A stretch of 64,000 nt of DNA from Neoceratodus forsteri. Lineage: Eukaryota; Chordata; Ceratodontiformes; Ceratodontidae. Where the stretch lies: the NCBI GenBank assembly GCA_016271365.2, contig JADMNL010000023.1, positions 609,612,001-609,676,000 on the forward strand, read 5' to 3'. The notes under the pieces are model-generated. The model was given only the letters and a program-made list of their open reading frames with translations, did no database searches and was not told the DNA's origin. This document shows, one piece after another, positions 24,546-36,081 of this stretch (its first letter is position 1; the number at the start of each line of letters is the position of its first letter). A program made the position numbers and the translations under genes.

Positions 24546-27500
24546 CTGCCTGAAGCCCTCACTTGAGTGCTGGGGCTACGCTCCACCAGCGGGCAGTCAG
24601 CACTGCCTAGCTGCCTCCAGGGACCATCAAGCTGGGAGGGACAGCGAGGGAAGGTGCGGAAAGCCACAACATTTTGCCCACCCGCCCCCCCTCTTTGTGT
24701 GTTTCTTTTATAGACATCTTCCTTCTGATTACAAATCCTGCCCGCAGTGCTGCGCTGACCAGTAATTTGCCCCATATCCACTGCTGTGCTGTCAAACCAG
24801 CAGTCCTCCTTACTGCTCTCTCTCTCTGACTATATTGTCGTACTTAGCTTGTATTAATCATCAGCATTGCTTTCATATGGGGACCCCTCTGGATATATCT
24901 TGCTCTGTTACTCATGGTGATTAGGAGAAAGATATCCTCCCTGTCACTGTCACCTTGGAAAATGCGACTCACTTTCCCACTTTCTATCACATCATCATTA
25001 TTAGAGAAGGACTGGATCCTCTTAAACTCCCTACCTATTTTGCAACACAATCAGTGGGGCAGTCTCCACAAGGGACTCACACTGTCCTACTATCATATGA
25101 GTCGGTCCTCCATTACTGGGTAAACAGTTCCCCATTATGCCTGACCACCAGACTGCTATTTAGTGAGTTGGCAAGAACCCATAACCCTTATTTGACTGGC
25201 ATAATTTAAAACAGAGGCCCTGAAAAGTAAAAGGAGGGCCAAAGATAGACTCCTCATTTTATCTCTTGAAGCCCTTATGAAACTCTTAATTTTTATCTTG
25301 ATTTGTGCTGGAAATATAGAAATTAACACAGGCCCTCAGAGTGCATTACCTCACCAGCAGATTTAGCCTCAACCAAAGGACTAAGTTTTCTCCACATCAA
25401 TGCCTGCAGCCTGCTAAAAAGCTCACAATGATACAAGCCTGGGTTAACATACTTTGCCAGACTTTCTAGTGGTGTCTGAGACATGACTCAGACCCACCAC
25501 AGCAGACAGAGACAGAAACTTACCCAATTATCAAGTATTCAGAGGACCGCCAAACAAGGGGCAGGGGAATAGCTATATATATAAATCCAATCTCTGTAAC
25601 TTGCTTAGATGTAACATCTATGCCCAAAGAATTCAAATGCCTATCCTCAAAGTGGCCTCTCCAACACCACAACATTTCAGCTAATTGGCGCTATAGGCCC
25701 CTCAGCTGATCTTAAGCTTCTAGGCCACCTGGGAAACCTAATCAAGAAGGGTACAAGAAACCATAATCTTAGGTGACCTAAACCTAAACTGGCTTTCAAG
25801 GCAGCAGCACCCTTAATATCATTCTGTGATACATATGGGCTTACACAACTTATAAATGAACCAACCAGAATCAACAAAAGAATCTGAGCAACAGCACATT
25901 ACTTTACATCATATTGGTTGAATAAACCTCACCTCTTCACATGCTGGAGTGCTTTTCAGTGATATAAGTGACCACTGCCTTATTGCTGGAATAAGATCAT
26001 CCAGCAAACTAACGCCCCGCTAAATTCATACTGAGGAGATCAAAGAAAAAATTCAATATTGAGGTGTATCTTCAAGAACTAAATCACTTTATAAGATGGC
26101 AAGAGTTCTACCTAGCAGACACAGTGGAAAAAGCACAGGAGGTGTTAAACGCATAGTACTAGGTGCCCTTAACACTCATGCACCAATTACTAAGTGCGAA
26201 TCAAAAACAAAACTTGCTGCTCATTTAAAACTGACCTGAAATCTTCCCTCCTGACAGAGATAATCTACGGAAAAAGGCAAGGAAGACTAAGAACCCAAAT
26301 GACTGGATGATGTTCAAGAAAGCAGAAATAGCTGTACCAGGAGAAAGCACGGACCCAAAGGCTGCCTATTATATGGCAGAACTTGACTCCACCTACCACA
26401 ACCCTGCCAAATTCTGGAGCACCCTAAAGGGCTTAACAGGTCAAGAACCTAGTACTTCACTTCCATCTCAAATACACCACAGCAAGGAACAATTTCAGAC
26501 AGAATGGAAATACTGGATTCATTCAATATTCAGTTGTAAAATGAATATTGAATACTGGATTTATTCAATATTCATTTTACAACTGCTGGCTTTGCATTTG
26601 ACACCTCTCCAGCTAATTTGCTACTTGCTCAGCTAAGGTCCCAGAACACTGGAATTGGATAGCTGAATCCTCCTTCTCCTTCAAACCGTCTTGTTGAAAC
26701 AAGTGGAAGATCTACTTCGCAGATGGATATCAAAAAGTGCAGGTGCAGATTCCCTTGATTCCTATTTTCTAACGACTGCAATACAAGCACTCGCAGTTCC
26801 ATTAACACACCTTTTAATCTGTCATTAATATCTGGTTCTATTCCCGCAATCTGGAAAACAGCCTAGTTATCCCACTACTGAAAGCTAGGGACCTTATGAA
26901 TCTTAACAATTATAGACCAATCTCTATCCTTCCAGTGCTATCCAAGCTGCTAGAAAACTAGTAAGCATCCAACTAAGAGAATATCTTGAAGAAGCTAATC
27001 TCTTAAATCCAGCACAATCTGGGTTTATATCCAAGCATAGTACTATCTCTGCACTGGCTAAAGTATCAAATGACTGGCAAACCGAACTAGATAAAAAATA
27101 GAGTTTGTGCTGTATTCCTAGACCTAAGCAAGGCATTCATAGGTGGACCACAAACTGCTCCTCTCTTCCTTGCATTCTATAGGTTTAGATCCATCCTCCC
27201 TTAGATGGTTCAGATGTTATCTTACAGGAAGGACACAGCAAGTGAAAGCTGAAGGAGACCTATCCCACTCAAACCGCTGCTAAGAGGAGTTCCACAAGGA
27301 TCCATCCTGGGCCCTATCCTCTTGCCATTTATATCAATAACATTGACTCAAACCTCACCAAAGCCACTGTACACTTGTTTGCAGATGACACTGTTTTATA
27401 TGTCAGCAACCCTTCACCTGCTACAGATTGTGAAATTCTACAAGTGGAATTTCACATACTACAACATCAACTATTGAAAAAGCTTCTTCTAAATGCAAAA

Positions 27501-28813
27501 AAAAAACAAAGCAATGTTTTCTCCACCCAAAGTCAGACAAGTCCCTCCTCACTAAACAATCTCCCCAGCTATCCACTATTCTTGGTGAAAGCCTTGAATA
27601 TGTAGAAAAATTCAAGTATTTGGGGGTCTAGATAGATAGCAGACTTGACTACACAGATCATATTGAAGAACTTTTAAAACACGGCACCAGAGACTTGGTC
27701 TCTTTATAGAATAAGGCATTTTCTAACCAGAGACTCCAAGAAGAGGCTGGTCCAGGCCACATTTCTCTCAGTGCTTGACTATGCAGATTTCCTTTACAGT
27801 CACTGCCCTATCTTCTACCTAAACAAATTGGACACACTATACCACTGAGCATTGAGGTTTATAACAGATCTACCATTCAACACTCACCATTGCTCTCTCT
27901 ATGCTGCAGTTGGATGGACATCTCTACATCTCAGAAGAAACAGAAATACCGCAGTATGGACATACAGAACACTGACTAAGATGCTCCCAAATTATATCTT
28001 AGACTGCTTCACACAGGCTACAGCTAGTATCTATGCCCTAAGAAGCCATAATTATATCATGCTCAAAGTGCCTAAATTCAACACCCGGCATGGGAGATCT
28101 GCTATCAGCTATGTACTAGCTACATCATGGAACACAATACAGAAGACCCTGAAGCTAAACAACTTTATATCATTAGCATCCTTTAAGCATCTATACCTAA
28201 GTCTCTTCCAAGAAAATGCAACTGCTTCCACAAGTTCTAGGATATTCGTATTCCTAACCTTCTCCTCTTCAGGCAGCCAAATAAGAAGACAATACACCTC
28301 CTGATAACTTCAACCCCACAGACTCTGTACATCCTGTCTATAGTCTTCTTCCATTACTTCCTGGCTCATACCTTAGCCCTGATCCCTACCACACATCTCC
28401 TAGTGCTAGTCCCAGCCCCTGTTCAAGTCACTCTTGCACTTTCCTACCAAGTCACTTAACTCAGCCTGTGATCACCATCATTCAGTCACTCAATCACTGT
28501 GTCTCTTTGTCCACTATGACTTACCCTTGAACATTGAAATTTTGGTTGCTTTAATTAGGATATATACGAGATAACTCCAATGTTGATATGTATATACAGT
28601 ATTAGATTAGATAGTGCATTCATATGATCCTACCTTGTCTTTTATGTTTTTGCAACTTTTGCTTTTGAATACTGTATCTAAGTGTTTTAACTATACCTGT
28701 ATATGTACAAATATTGAACCTTGACCTTATCAGGTCCATCTTGCAAATGAGCAGTGCTCAATGATGTTTGCCTGAAAAAGATGTTATTTATTGATTGATT
28801 GATTGATTGATTG
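24546..28813 (+). mobile_element. L2/Rex1-like LINE, near full length but inactivated, nested in foldback copy 2
   Basis: A Jockey-superfamily non-LTR retrotransposon in reading order. A GC-rich 5' region lies at 24546-24990. The APE endonuclease has LHINACSLL near 25395 and GDLNLNWL near 25770. A linker follows near 26270-26480 (KAAYYMAELDS, PAKFWSTLKGLTG). The reverse transcriptase has NYRPISILPVLSKLLE near 26907, GVPQGSILGPIL near 27288 and the catalytic HLFADDTVLY at 27372-27401. The C-terminus (WNTIQKTLKL) is near 28130. The 3' UTR ends in a TTGA tail at 28790-28813. Many stops and frameshifts show it is dead. Both flanks are foldback sequence, so it inserted into that element. L2 versus Rex1 cannot be settled by eye. 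Confidence 0.85.
26533..26583. repeat. Perfect 22-bp inverted repeat inside the LINE
   Basis: GTTGTAAAATGAATATTGAA (continuing to 26554) is exactly complementary to the sequence at 26562-26583, with a loop of about 7 bases. A partial direct copy (ATTCATTCAATATTCAGTTG) precedes it, so it may have arisen by template switching. Confidence 0.85.
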
Positions 28814-29222
28814 TTAGTGGGGTCAGCGGCTTCAGTTCCGATGTCTGCTGCCTGACAGGCCGCCAGGTACAAGTCACGGGGATCAGGCGCACCAGTATGC
28901 AAATGGGGCCATAATGACATGCTAATGGCCCCATCTGCACCTTGTACATTATGGCCCCATATGCATGTCCACCGCTGAATATCGTGGTTACTGCACCTTG
29001 CACAACAGCACTTATGCTAGTGCATTCCCTGCTCCTCACCGCCACTTGCGCTGGTGCAGTGCCACTTCACCATCACGCAATGTGGATGGCCACAGTGCCA
29101 TATTCAATGGTGCAGAGCCATGGTGCAGCACCATTGAATATCACCCAGCCCACGCCCTGGTGCATCTCAGTTAAGGCCATGCCTGCTTGTGCCCCTGCCT
29201 GGTGCAGTTCTGAATATCTCAC
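28814..29222. mobile_element. Foldback element copy 2, right part
   Basis: Resumes copy 1 homology: GACAGGCCGCCAGGTACAAG, then GGGATCAGGCGCACC, CCATATTCAATGGTGC, and the right terminus CTGAATATCTC. It pairs in inverse orientation with the left end near 23458-23700. Together with 23458-24545 it makes one complete foldback copy of about 1.5 kb. Confidence 0.85.
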
Positions 29223-29654
29223 CACAACTATTTTAACACTACAGTACTAAATGGTTGGAAAATAGTTCTATGGCACATATTAATATGCTTTATATCCAAT
29301 TAAACAAGAATGCAATTTCTACAACACATGTACAGAAGAGTCCTGCCCTTAAAGTGGATTTGCAAATGCACTGTATATTAATCAAGAAACTACCGCATGT
29401 TTTCAAATCTCAGAAGTGGGACTTACTCATGGCTAAATAGGACAAGTGTGAATCATTGCCAGATTTGGACAGAAACATCACAGCAATGCTGCAATATTTG
29501 GAGTTAGGAATTAGATTTTTAAATTAGACAAGTTTATACCTCCATTCTAATGTGATTCAACATATCACATGAAAATATGACTTTTCTATATCAAGCTTTG
29601 CTATTCAAAATGCTGCATTTGAAAACATAAATGTGTGTGCTACAGCATAATACA

Positions 29655-30060
29655 TATATATTATACAGGTGTAGTAGCCCCTGTATATTAGGGGTTGAGT
29701 AAGCACTTTCATTTAAAACACCAATTAATAGACCTTAATAACTTTCCGTTCAACTGATTACTTGAAATATGTGGATGTCGGTTCACTGGGACCAAAATTA
29801 CAGAGGTGTAAAACCCCAAACTGACATCAAATAAGATCTTTCTTTACTCACTTTTTTTTACAACCTGTAACCATAAAACTTGGAAGAGTTAAAATTGAAA
29901 CTTGCAGGTTTGATAGAGCTTGGCTCAAGGTACTTGCTTTTGTTGTTTTGGTCTCCCTAAGTAGTTTTTGAAATATTTACAAAAACAGTTACACATCTCA
30001 GTATGCACAGTTTTAAAAAACTCGGTATTCTATGGAAAAGTAAATTTTTATGACCACAAG
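29655..30060 (+). repeat. Dispersed repeat F1, copy 1
   Basis: Starts near ATATATTATACAGG and runs through TATTAGGGGTTGAGTAAGC, AAATTACAGAG, AACTTGGAAGA and CAAGGTACTTGCTTTTGT. The same order recurs at 34122-34178 and 34796-35200. No coding capacity is recognised. It is cut at about 30060 by a LINE 3' end. Confidence 0.65.
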
Positions 30061-30063
30061 AAG

Positions 30064-30900
30064 TTTTTATTTATTTATTGAAAGAGTTGGAATTACAACC
30101 TTTGAGCTATAAGCTCCTTTACAAAGGATCCTTGCCAAATAGTGGGAGGGAAGACAAATACAGGGGTATAGCAGCTAGGAGGCATTGTCGATAGTACATC
30201 AGATTAGAACAAACAGTACTCAACGTTACAGGATAATATAAACAAAACATCTCAAAATCCATGTTGTAGGTGACTAATACTGAAGTCATCAATCTCATGG
30301 CAATAAAGTTAAAAATGCAAAGCCCATCCAAGAACAAGTTTTGAGTGCTCATCAGTAACAACTGTATAGCTTTGTCAAGGACACAGAGGAACATTTAGAA
30401 GGGCCAGAGCAGCTGTGGGAGAAAGCTGTGTTGAGTAGGATGAGGGTAAACAGCAGCAGGAGGTAGGATTGGTCACAAGTCAGCTAAATAGGGTACATTT
30501 AAAGGGCCAGAGCAGCCATAGAGATAGAAGGCTATAGGTTAGGTGGGATGGGAACAGCAACAGTAGATAGGATTGGTCACAAGGTGAGGTTCAATGGGAG
30601 GCGGGTGGTAGGGAGGGACTGTAGAGAATAAATTAGGTGGAGACCTAGAATGGGGATGCCGGACAAAGGGTGGTGAGAGCAAGGAGGGAGGGCAAGTGGT
30701 GGGGAGGTAGGTTGGGGGAGAAAGGGGAGCAGGTGACCTTGTAATTCCATCTGGACTGAGCAGGTGATCCTAAGCCTAGCCCAGGACCCAAGTAGGCTAG
30801 TTATAACTGGGATTGGTAATTACAGTAAAAGAGTACTTGGGGGAATATATTCCTGAAGCTCATTTTTGAAGTGGCGTGGTGAGTGAGGCTTGCAGGTGCT
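30064..30900 (-). mobile_element. LINE 3' end, third LINE type, with 104-bp tandem units
   Basis: Minus-strand 3' end: CCTTTGTAAAGGAGCTTATA, then TTGTAATTCCAACTC and an AATAAATAAATA tail. It matches the end of the plus-strand LINE piece at 40310-40383. Two direct units of about 104 bp lie at 30391-30600 (ACATTTAGAAGGGCCAGAGC and ACATTTAAAGGGCCAGAGC starts). The upstream limit is uncertain. Confidence 0.6.
30391..30600. repeat. Two-unit tandem repeat of 104 bp
   Basis: The units start at 30391 and 30495 and share GGGCCAGAGCAGC, AGGATTGGTCACAAG and AACAGCA segments. Divergence is moderate. Confidence 0.75.
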
Positions 30901-31589
30901 AGGGAAGTTAATTTATCTAGTCGGGAGGCCCTAACAGTGAAGGCTAAGCTCCGATTTTATGTGGTTATGTTCCAAAAGTGCACTCATTTATCAGGTGGTA
31001 GGGCAATTGTTCCTGCCTGCATATGTACTGTGCTGTTTGTTCAGCACAGACGGGCTCAGTATCAATGCATAGCCCACCCCTTCTAAACATGCTGGAGATG
31101 TGTATTTGTTTTGCATGATGCCATTAGCCTCATAGATTTGAACTGGTGCCAAGGACCCAATCCCTCATGTAAGCTAAATGCCTCTACCATTTTAATTATT
31201 TTTACCCCAGATGCCTACCCTCGGTACTGGTTCATGCACACCTCCATCATTTTGCTATTGATCTCCCATGCCCCGCCATGTCAGTCTGCCAACTCTGGGG
31301 TGCTCAGTGCTTGGTGTTGGGACACCCAAACCCCAGACTCAGAAGTATGACACACCTGGGGTGACCACCCTTGAGCCCTCAGATTCAAAGCCACCACTGG
31401 GGTGCCCAGTCCCCCATGCTGGAGGTCCCAGATGTCTTTTCCATTTTCTCACTTACAAGTCGTCTATGGTGTAGATTCACTCTCTGATTGAAAACACTTC
31501 TTGCTGCTGAAACCATCAACTTCAATGTGACATGAAAAGGTAAGTGCTATATAATGTACTTCAATGCATTTTGAACTATTACTCATAAC
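30901..31589. other. No gene seen; GC-rich minisatellite-like patch 31268-31440
   Basis: Repeated CTGGGGTG and GGGACACCC-like strings occur at 31285-31430, suggesting a decayed minisatellite. Open frames over it are short and have no domain. Confidence 0.35.
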
Positions 31590-32345
31590 TTGGTCACTTA
31601 ATAATTCTATTAAAGATTTTGAACATGGACTGTTTGGGACTCCACCTCATGAACAAGGGTGGCAAAATTATTCAAATCTGGACTTAAAGGTGATTTCATG
31701 GGTACTTCACAAAATCACCTTTCAGGTAGGATTTTAACATTTTCACCTATGCGGTTCATGAGGTGGGCTCATAAGAAGGTCATATTGAAAATCTGACTCA
31801 ATATATTTAAAAAACAAAGTTATGAGAGTATATTAAAATGTATCTGTGCTCACTCATAAATTTTGTATTTTCAATATTTTGATCCCAAATTTCAACATAC
31901 TGTAGCCCTTTTCTTCACAACACCTCATAAACATGAAAGCTGTCATTTTCATATCCTAGCCAAAATTATTTTTCTCAGCTGTGGCATGAAATGCCATTTT
32001 GGAGATTTTAAAATTTTCACCTGCTGGGTTCATGGGTGGGGTCATAAAAGACTATGTTGAAAATTTGAGGAAAAATATTAAAAAAGGTTATCTAGGTACA
32101 TTGACATTTTTCAATGTTCATGCATAACACTGGTAGTTTTCAATATTCTGGCCCTAAGTTTTCAACATTGTAATTTTTCACACCACTTCATAGGCCTGAC
32201 AGCTGTTATTTTTCAAATTCTAGCACAAATGTGATTTCACAATTGTTGTGCAAAATGAGTATTTTGTCAGTATTTTATTAATGGCACCTGTCATATTCAG
32301 AAGGTGGGGGTGGCTAAAAAGAATATGTTGAAGTATAGAAATCAA
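31590..32345. repeat. Degenerate tandem array, about 265-bp unit, three units
   Basis: A module ATTTTCACCTNNNGGTTCATG-like, GTGGGGTCATAA-like, then ATGTTGAAAATTTGA recurs near 31740, 32010 and 32275. Between these, a TTCAACATACTGTAGCCC-type module and a CACAACACCTCATAAACATG-type module alternate (near 31893 and 32160). Units are strongly diverged, so the array is old. Confidence 0.65.
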
Positions 32346-33326
32346 AATGTCACAAAAATTTATAAAGTAACTTTGCAGGGACATCTGTTGTCCACTAGGT
32401 ACCACGTTGCCTTCCTGTGCTAGTGACCTGAGTTTGAGTGTGAACTCAGTGAGTTGTCTGAATAGGCTGAGGCTGGGGAAGGCAATGCAAGGATTCCACA
32501 CTGGCCATTTCATGGTGAGAGGCATAGCAGTGTTCTGGCACACATACAGCACCTTGTGGTAGCATGGGGAGTCTTCTCTCACAAGGGATTGATATGAGTG
32601 TTGGAGGCCTGATGGGCCCATGCACTATGTCTGGACAAGTAGGGTGGCAAGAAAATGAGGAAAATGTACCTCACAAGATGAAGTTCAGGTCAAGCCCCAT
32701 ACCAACACCACCACCCCACTCCTTTAGCCACCCAGCACCATCACCTTCCATTTCAGGAATGTACCTTGTATACATTTGGCACCCCCCACGATTCCTCCAT
32801 GATGGGGATAGGTGGGGATGACTGCTTCCCCCTCTTGACAGTCAGCTACTTGCCAGTCTGTCACTCTGTTAGTGTTGTAGGATATGCAAAACAAGGTGGA
32901 TTCATTCTACTCTGGTGGTGATCATGAGTAGAGTAACTTACCCCCACCTAAGAAAGAGTGGACCCAGGAACACACTGAATCCTGTCCATGTGCCCCAATG
33001 CTGGCCTCTAGCAATTATCCAAGTCCATTCCTGAACCAGGGTAGCTACCATGGTACTGGAATCCACCCGATTGACCAACCCATTTAAACCCCCAAATGAA
33101 ACTATAACTCCTTTTTCACCCTTTGCAGTTGATCAGTATTTTTATTGGTTATAGTAACCAATTTTCCACTTTTGTGTACAGGTCCATTTGATGTCAGCAC
33201 CAGTGTTGGAGAACACTGATCATGTCTATCAGACAAGTATTGTTTCAAGATAAAAATAGTTTGTTTGTCCCAGTTAGTTACTAAAGAGTTGCATATATTT
33301 TGGGACTCCGTTGTTATTATTTACAG
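32346..33326. other. No gene seen
   Basis: A GC-richer patch (32450-32830) without recognised repeat or exon, then AT-rich DNA. Confidence 0.4.
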
Positions 33327-33373
33327 ATATGACTGGCTGTTCCATCAAGCATCCCACAATCCACAGAACCCAG
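33327..33373 (+). other. Exon-like 47-base segment (weak)
   Basis: TTATTATTTACAG precedes and GTAACA follows a 47-base segment open in two frames. No protein is recognised and the flanking sequence gives no further support. Chance is likely. Confidence 0.15.
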
Positions 33374-33559
33374 GTAACACATCTTTATTATTAGTGCTGT
33401 ATTTCAGCTAGTAGTTATAATACTTGAGTCACCATTATACCATACCACCATCGTGAGAGTGCAACTGTGTAACTACAACTATGGAAGCATCTTGCCTTTC
33501 TCCTTGTTGGTTGGTGAAGCACAGATAGAAATAACTCCAATATTCTGTTCAATTCAGTT

Positions 33560-34120
33560 TGAGTAGGTCCCAATAGGATGTGCATGAATGAGGATATGAT
33601 TCCAGTATCAAAAGAAGAAAATTATTGCAAAAACTTCAGAAATGCAGATGTTAGGGTTGAAGAAAACAAAGTGCACAAAGTAGAAAATGAAAACATTAGG
33701 GTTTTAAGTTTCCATGGTATTGGTGAATCAGCGGTGGGGTCTTCATTGGGTTGTCTACCATGTGACCACCTCCTCTGAGCAAACATGGCCAGGCGTGATC
33801 TCATTTCCTTACCCAGAGCCTGCAGGGCCTGTGTAAAAGAAAGCTATGACAGATTCTGTTGGCAACCTGTGGCAATCCTTACTTCTCTAACTTTAGAGAG
33901 TGTATCACTATGAGGCACTGGCTTGAAGCTGTACCTTGTGCTTCATTCCAGAGGCTATGGGCTGGGTGAGTGGGAGGACATTAGGACTGACAACCCCAAG
34001 GAAGACCCCACCACTAATTGCCAGTTCTCCAGAGACCCAAAACTCTATTGTTCTTTTCCCTACTTTGTGCACTTTGCAGTCTTCAAACTTAATGTCTTCA
34101 TTAAGGTATTTTTTTCAATT
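33560..34120. repeat. Long foldback inverted repeat
   Basis: A left arm near 33635-33765 (TTGAAGAAAACAAAGTGCAC, then GGTGGGGTCTTCATTGGG) is a near-complement of a right arm near 33965-34095. The minus strand of the right arm reads TTGAAGACTGCAAAGTGCAC, then GGTGGGGTCTTCCTTGGG. Arms exceed 120 bp, and the spacer of about 200 bp is itself partly symmetrical. No protein. It lies directly before F1 copy 2. Confidence 0.75.
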
Positions 34121-34121
34121 A

Positions 34122-34178
34122 AAATATATTATACAGTGGCAGTAGGGGTTATATATTAGGGTTAAGTAAGCTATTATG
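34122..34178 (+). repeat. Dispersed repeat F1, copy 2, 5' part
   Basis: ATATATTATACAGTGGCAGT, then TATTAGGGTTAAGTAAGC, matches F1 copy 1 (29655-29710). The match breaks at about 34180, where a LINE begins, and resumes at 34796. Confidence 0.65.
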
Positions 34179-34179
34179 A

Positions 34180-34795
34180 TGCTCAGGTGCACAGGAGGAT
34201 GTCACCAGTAGGAAGAAGGAGTTAATATCACCCCTGTACAGATCACTGGTAAGACCCCACCTTAGTATTGTGTCCAGTTCTGGAGGCCCCACTTCCAGAA
34301 GGACATTGATAAGGTGGAGGTGGTACAAAAAACTACAAAATGATGCAGGGCCTGCATCAAAAGCCCTGAGGAAGACTCAAGGAACTGAACATATACACTC
34401 TGGAGGAGAGGAGAGGAAGGGGGGATATGGCAAAAACATTCAAATACTTACAGGTATTATTAATAAGGTACAGAAAGGTAGCATTTTCCATAGAAAAAAG
34501 TTTGAGGACAAGGGTCACTTGAAGTTGGGGGGCAGAGGAAATGGAGGAAATAGTTCTTCATGGAAAGAGTGGTGGATGCCTGGAACAGCCTTCCAGCAGA
34601 GATGGTGGTTGTCAAAACTGTGAAAGGATCAAGCATGCATGAGACAGATACAAGGGACCTTTGTAGTAAGGCAAGTGGAGGAGATGACTGGAGATCAAGT
34701 AGTGTCTGTGGTGGAACAGTAGGCAAGGACAACTGGGCAGACTAGGTGGGCAAGATGTCATTATGTACCCACATAACTTCCTATGTTTCCATGTT
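34180..34795 (+). mobile_element. CR1-like LINE 3' end inserted in repeat F1
   Basis: CR1-type C-terminal reverse-transcriptase motifs are in order across frameshifts: EAPLPEGH-like near 34280, LKELNIYTLEERRGRGDM near 34375-34430, and RVVDAWNSLPAEMV at 34560-34605. The 3' UTR ends GGGCAGACTAGGTGGGCAAG and CCTATGTTTCCATGTTTAAT. The same terminal sequence, inverted, closes the copies at 44000 and 61110. Confidence 0.85.
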
Positions 34796-35200
34796 TAATA
34801 TTAAACCCCAATTTTGCCCTTTAAACTTTGCCCCATTCAACTGAGTTTCTTGAAATCTGGAATACACAGAGATGATGCAAGGATTTCTGGATCCTGAAAA
34901 TTATGTGTCAATCACTTCACTGGGGCAAAGTTACAGAGACAAAAACTCAAAATCAAAGAACATAAGATTGTTTTTGCTCACTGATAATTACAAAACTAGG
35001 AGGATTTGAAGCCTGAAACATACAAGTGTGATAGCGTTGGCCCAAGGTGTGTGCTTTTGTGTCTTTTATGTCCTAAACATTAGACATTTTAAAATAATTA
35101 AGAAATGTGTTTTTGAGCATGCACAGAGTAAAATTGGCATTCTAAAGTTGGCTGAATTTTTCTGAAAAACAAATTTTGCTGTGCTTGTATCACAAAACAT
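34796..35200 (+). repeat. Dispersed repeat F1, copy 2, 3' part
   Basis: Resumes F1 homology after the LINE: AAGTTACAGAGAC, AACTAGGAGGA, CAAGGTGTGTGCTTTTGTG and GCATGCACAGAG correspond to segments at 29800-30015. Confidence 0.65.
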
Positions 35201-36081
35201 GTCCATATCACTAAATGTGTGTGTTCATATAAGTTTGCAATGTAAAACACAGAAATGGCAACTATTTCTTTATTTGAGAAAAAAATAAGATAAACTGTGT
35301 TTTGCCATTGGATGTTTTTCATTGGAAAGTTACAATTACTGTGGCATTGTGCTGTGCAGTTCTGTCTGTTTAGTAATTGCACATTCTTTTTTTTTTTAAT
35401 TTTGCATGATACAAACACATTACCATTACTGTCATGTATTTGTATCTATAAACACTATTGATATATGGGAAGTTATGATTTCATATGACTTAGTGATCAC
35501 GAACACAAGAACAATGGTCAAACCATTGCTCCTTGAACAAATACTAAATATGTAAAATTGTTGTCCCTGATAGCATGTGTTAGCCTTTTAAAAGTTAAGT
35601 AGTGTGCTTCTGAGTCCTTTTCACATGTTTTTTTAGTTTTATTTAGAGAAATGGGGAATTGTTGAAATTCAAATTATACAAATGCATAACTATTAAAACT
35701 ATGTGTTCTTAGTTTGAAAGCATATTTTCATATAAAATTAGTTTTGTGTTCTTATTAAGTCCTACACACATAGTAAAACATTCTTTGCAAAAATCAAAAA
35801 ACTATGTTAAGGCAGCAGTTAGGGTGGCTTAATGCCAAAAAGTCAGGAAATGGGGCATTAGGGTTTCCAACCCAAACTCCCCACACCCACTCTTGAAGGC
35901 AGCAACAGTAAAAAACATTTTGGTTCATCCAGCCCCTGCAACACTGTATCTGTATTCATTAAGGTAAAAAAGAGTATTTTTACTGAGGAAGGGGCAGTAT
36001 CAGCTTAATTTACTGAGAGCAGAGAGTCAATCTAAAAGCACCTGTCTCCAATTACAGATTCCGACTCTTTCTGCCAGAAAA
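35201..36081. other. No gene seen
   Basis: AT-rich sequence with no recognised repeat or exon. Confidence 0.4.

Noticed and set aside
33622..34159. Open frames within the 33.6-34.1 kb foldback
   Set aside because: Mirror frames of an inverted repeat with no domain.
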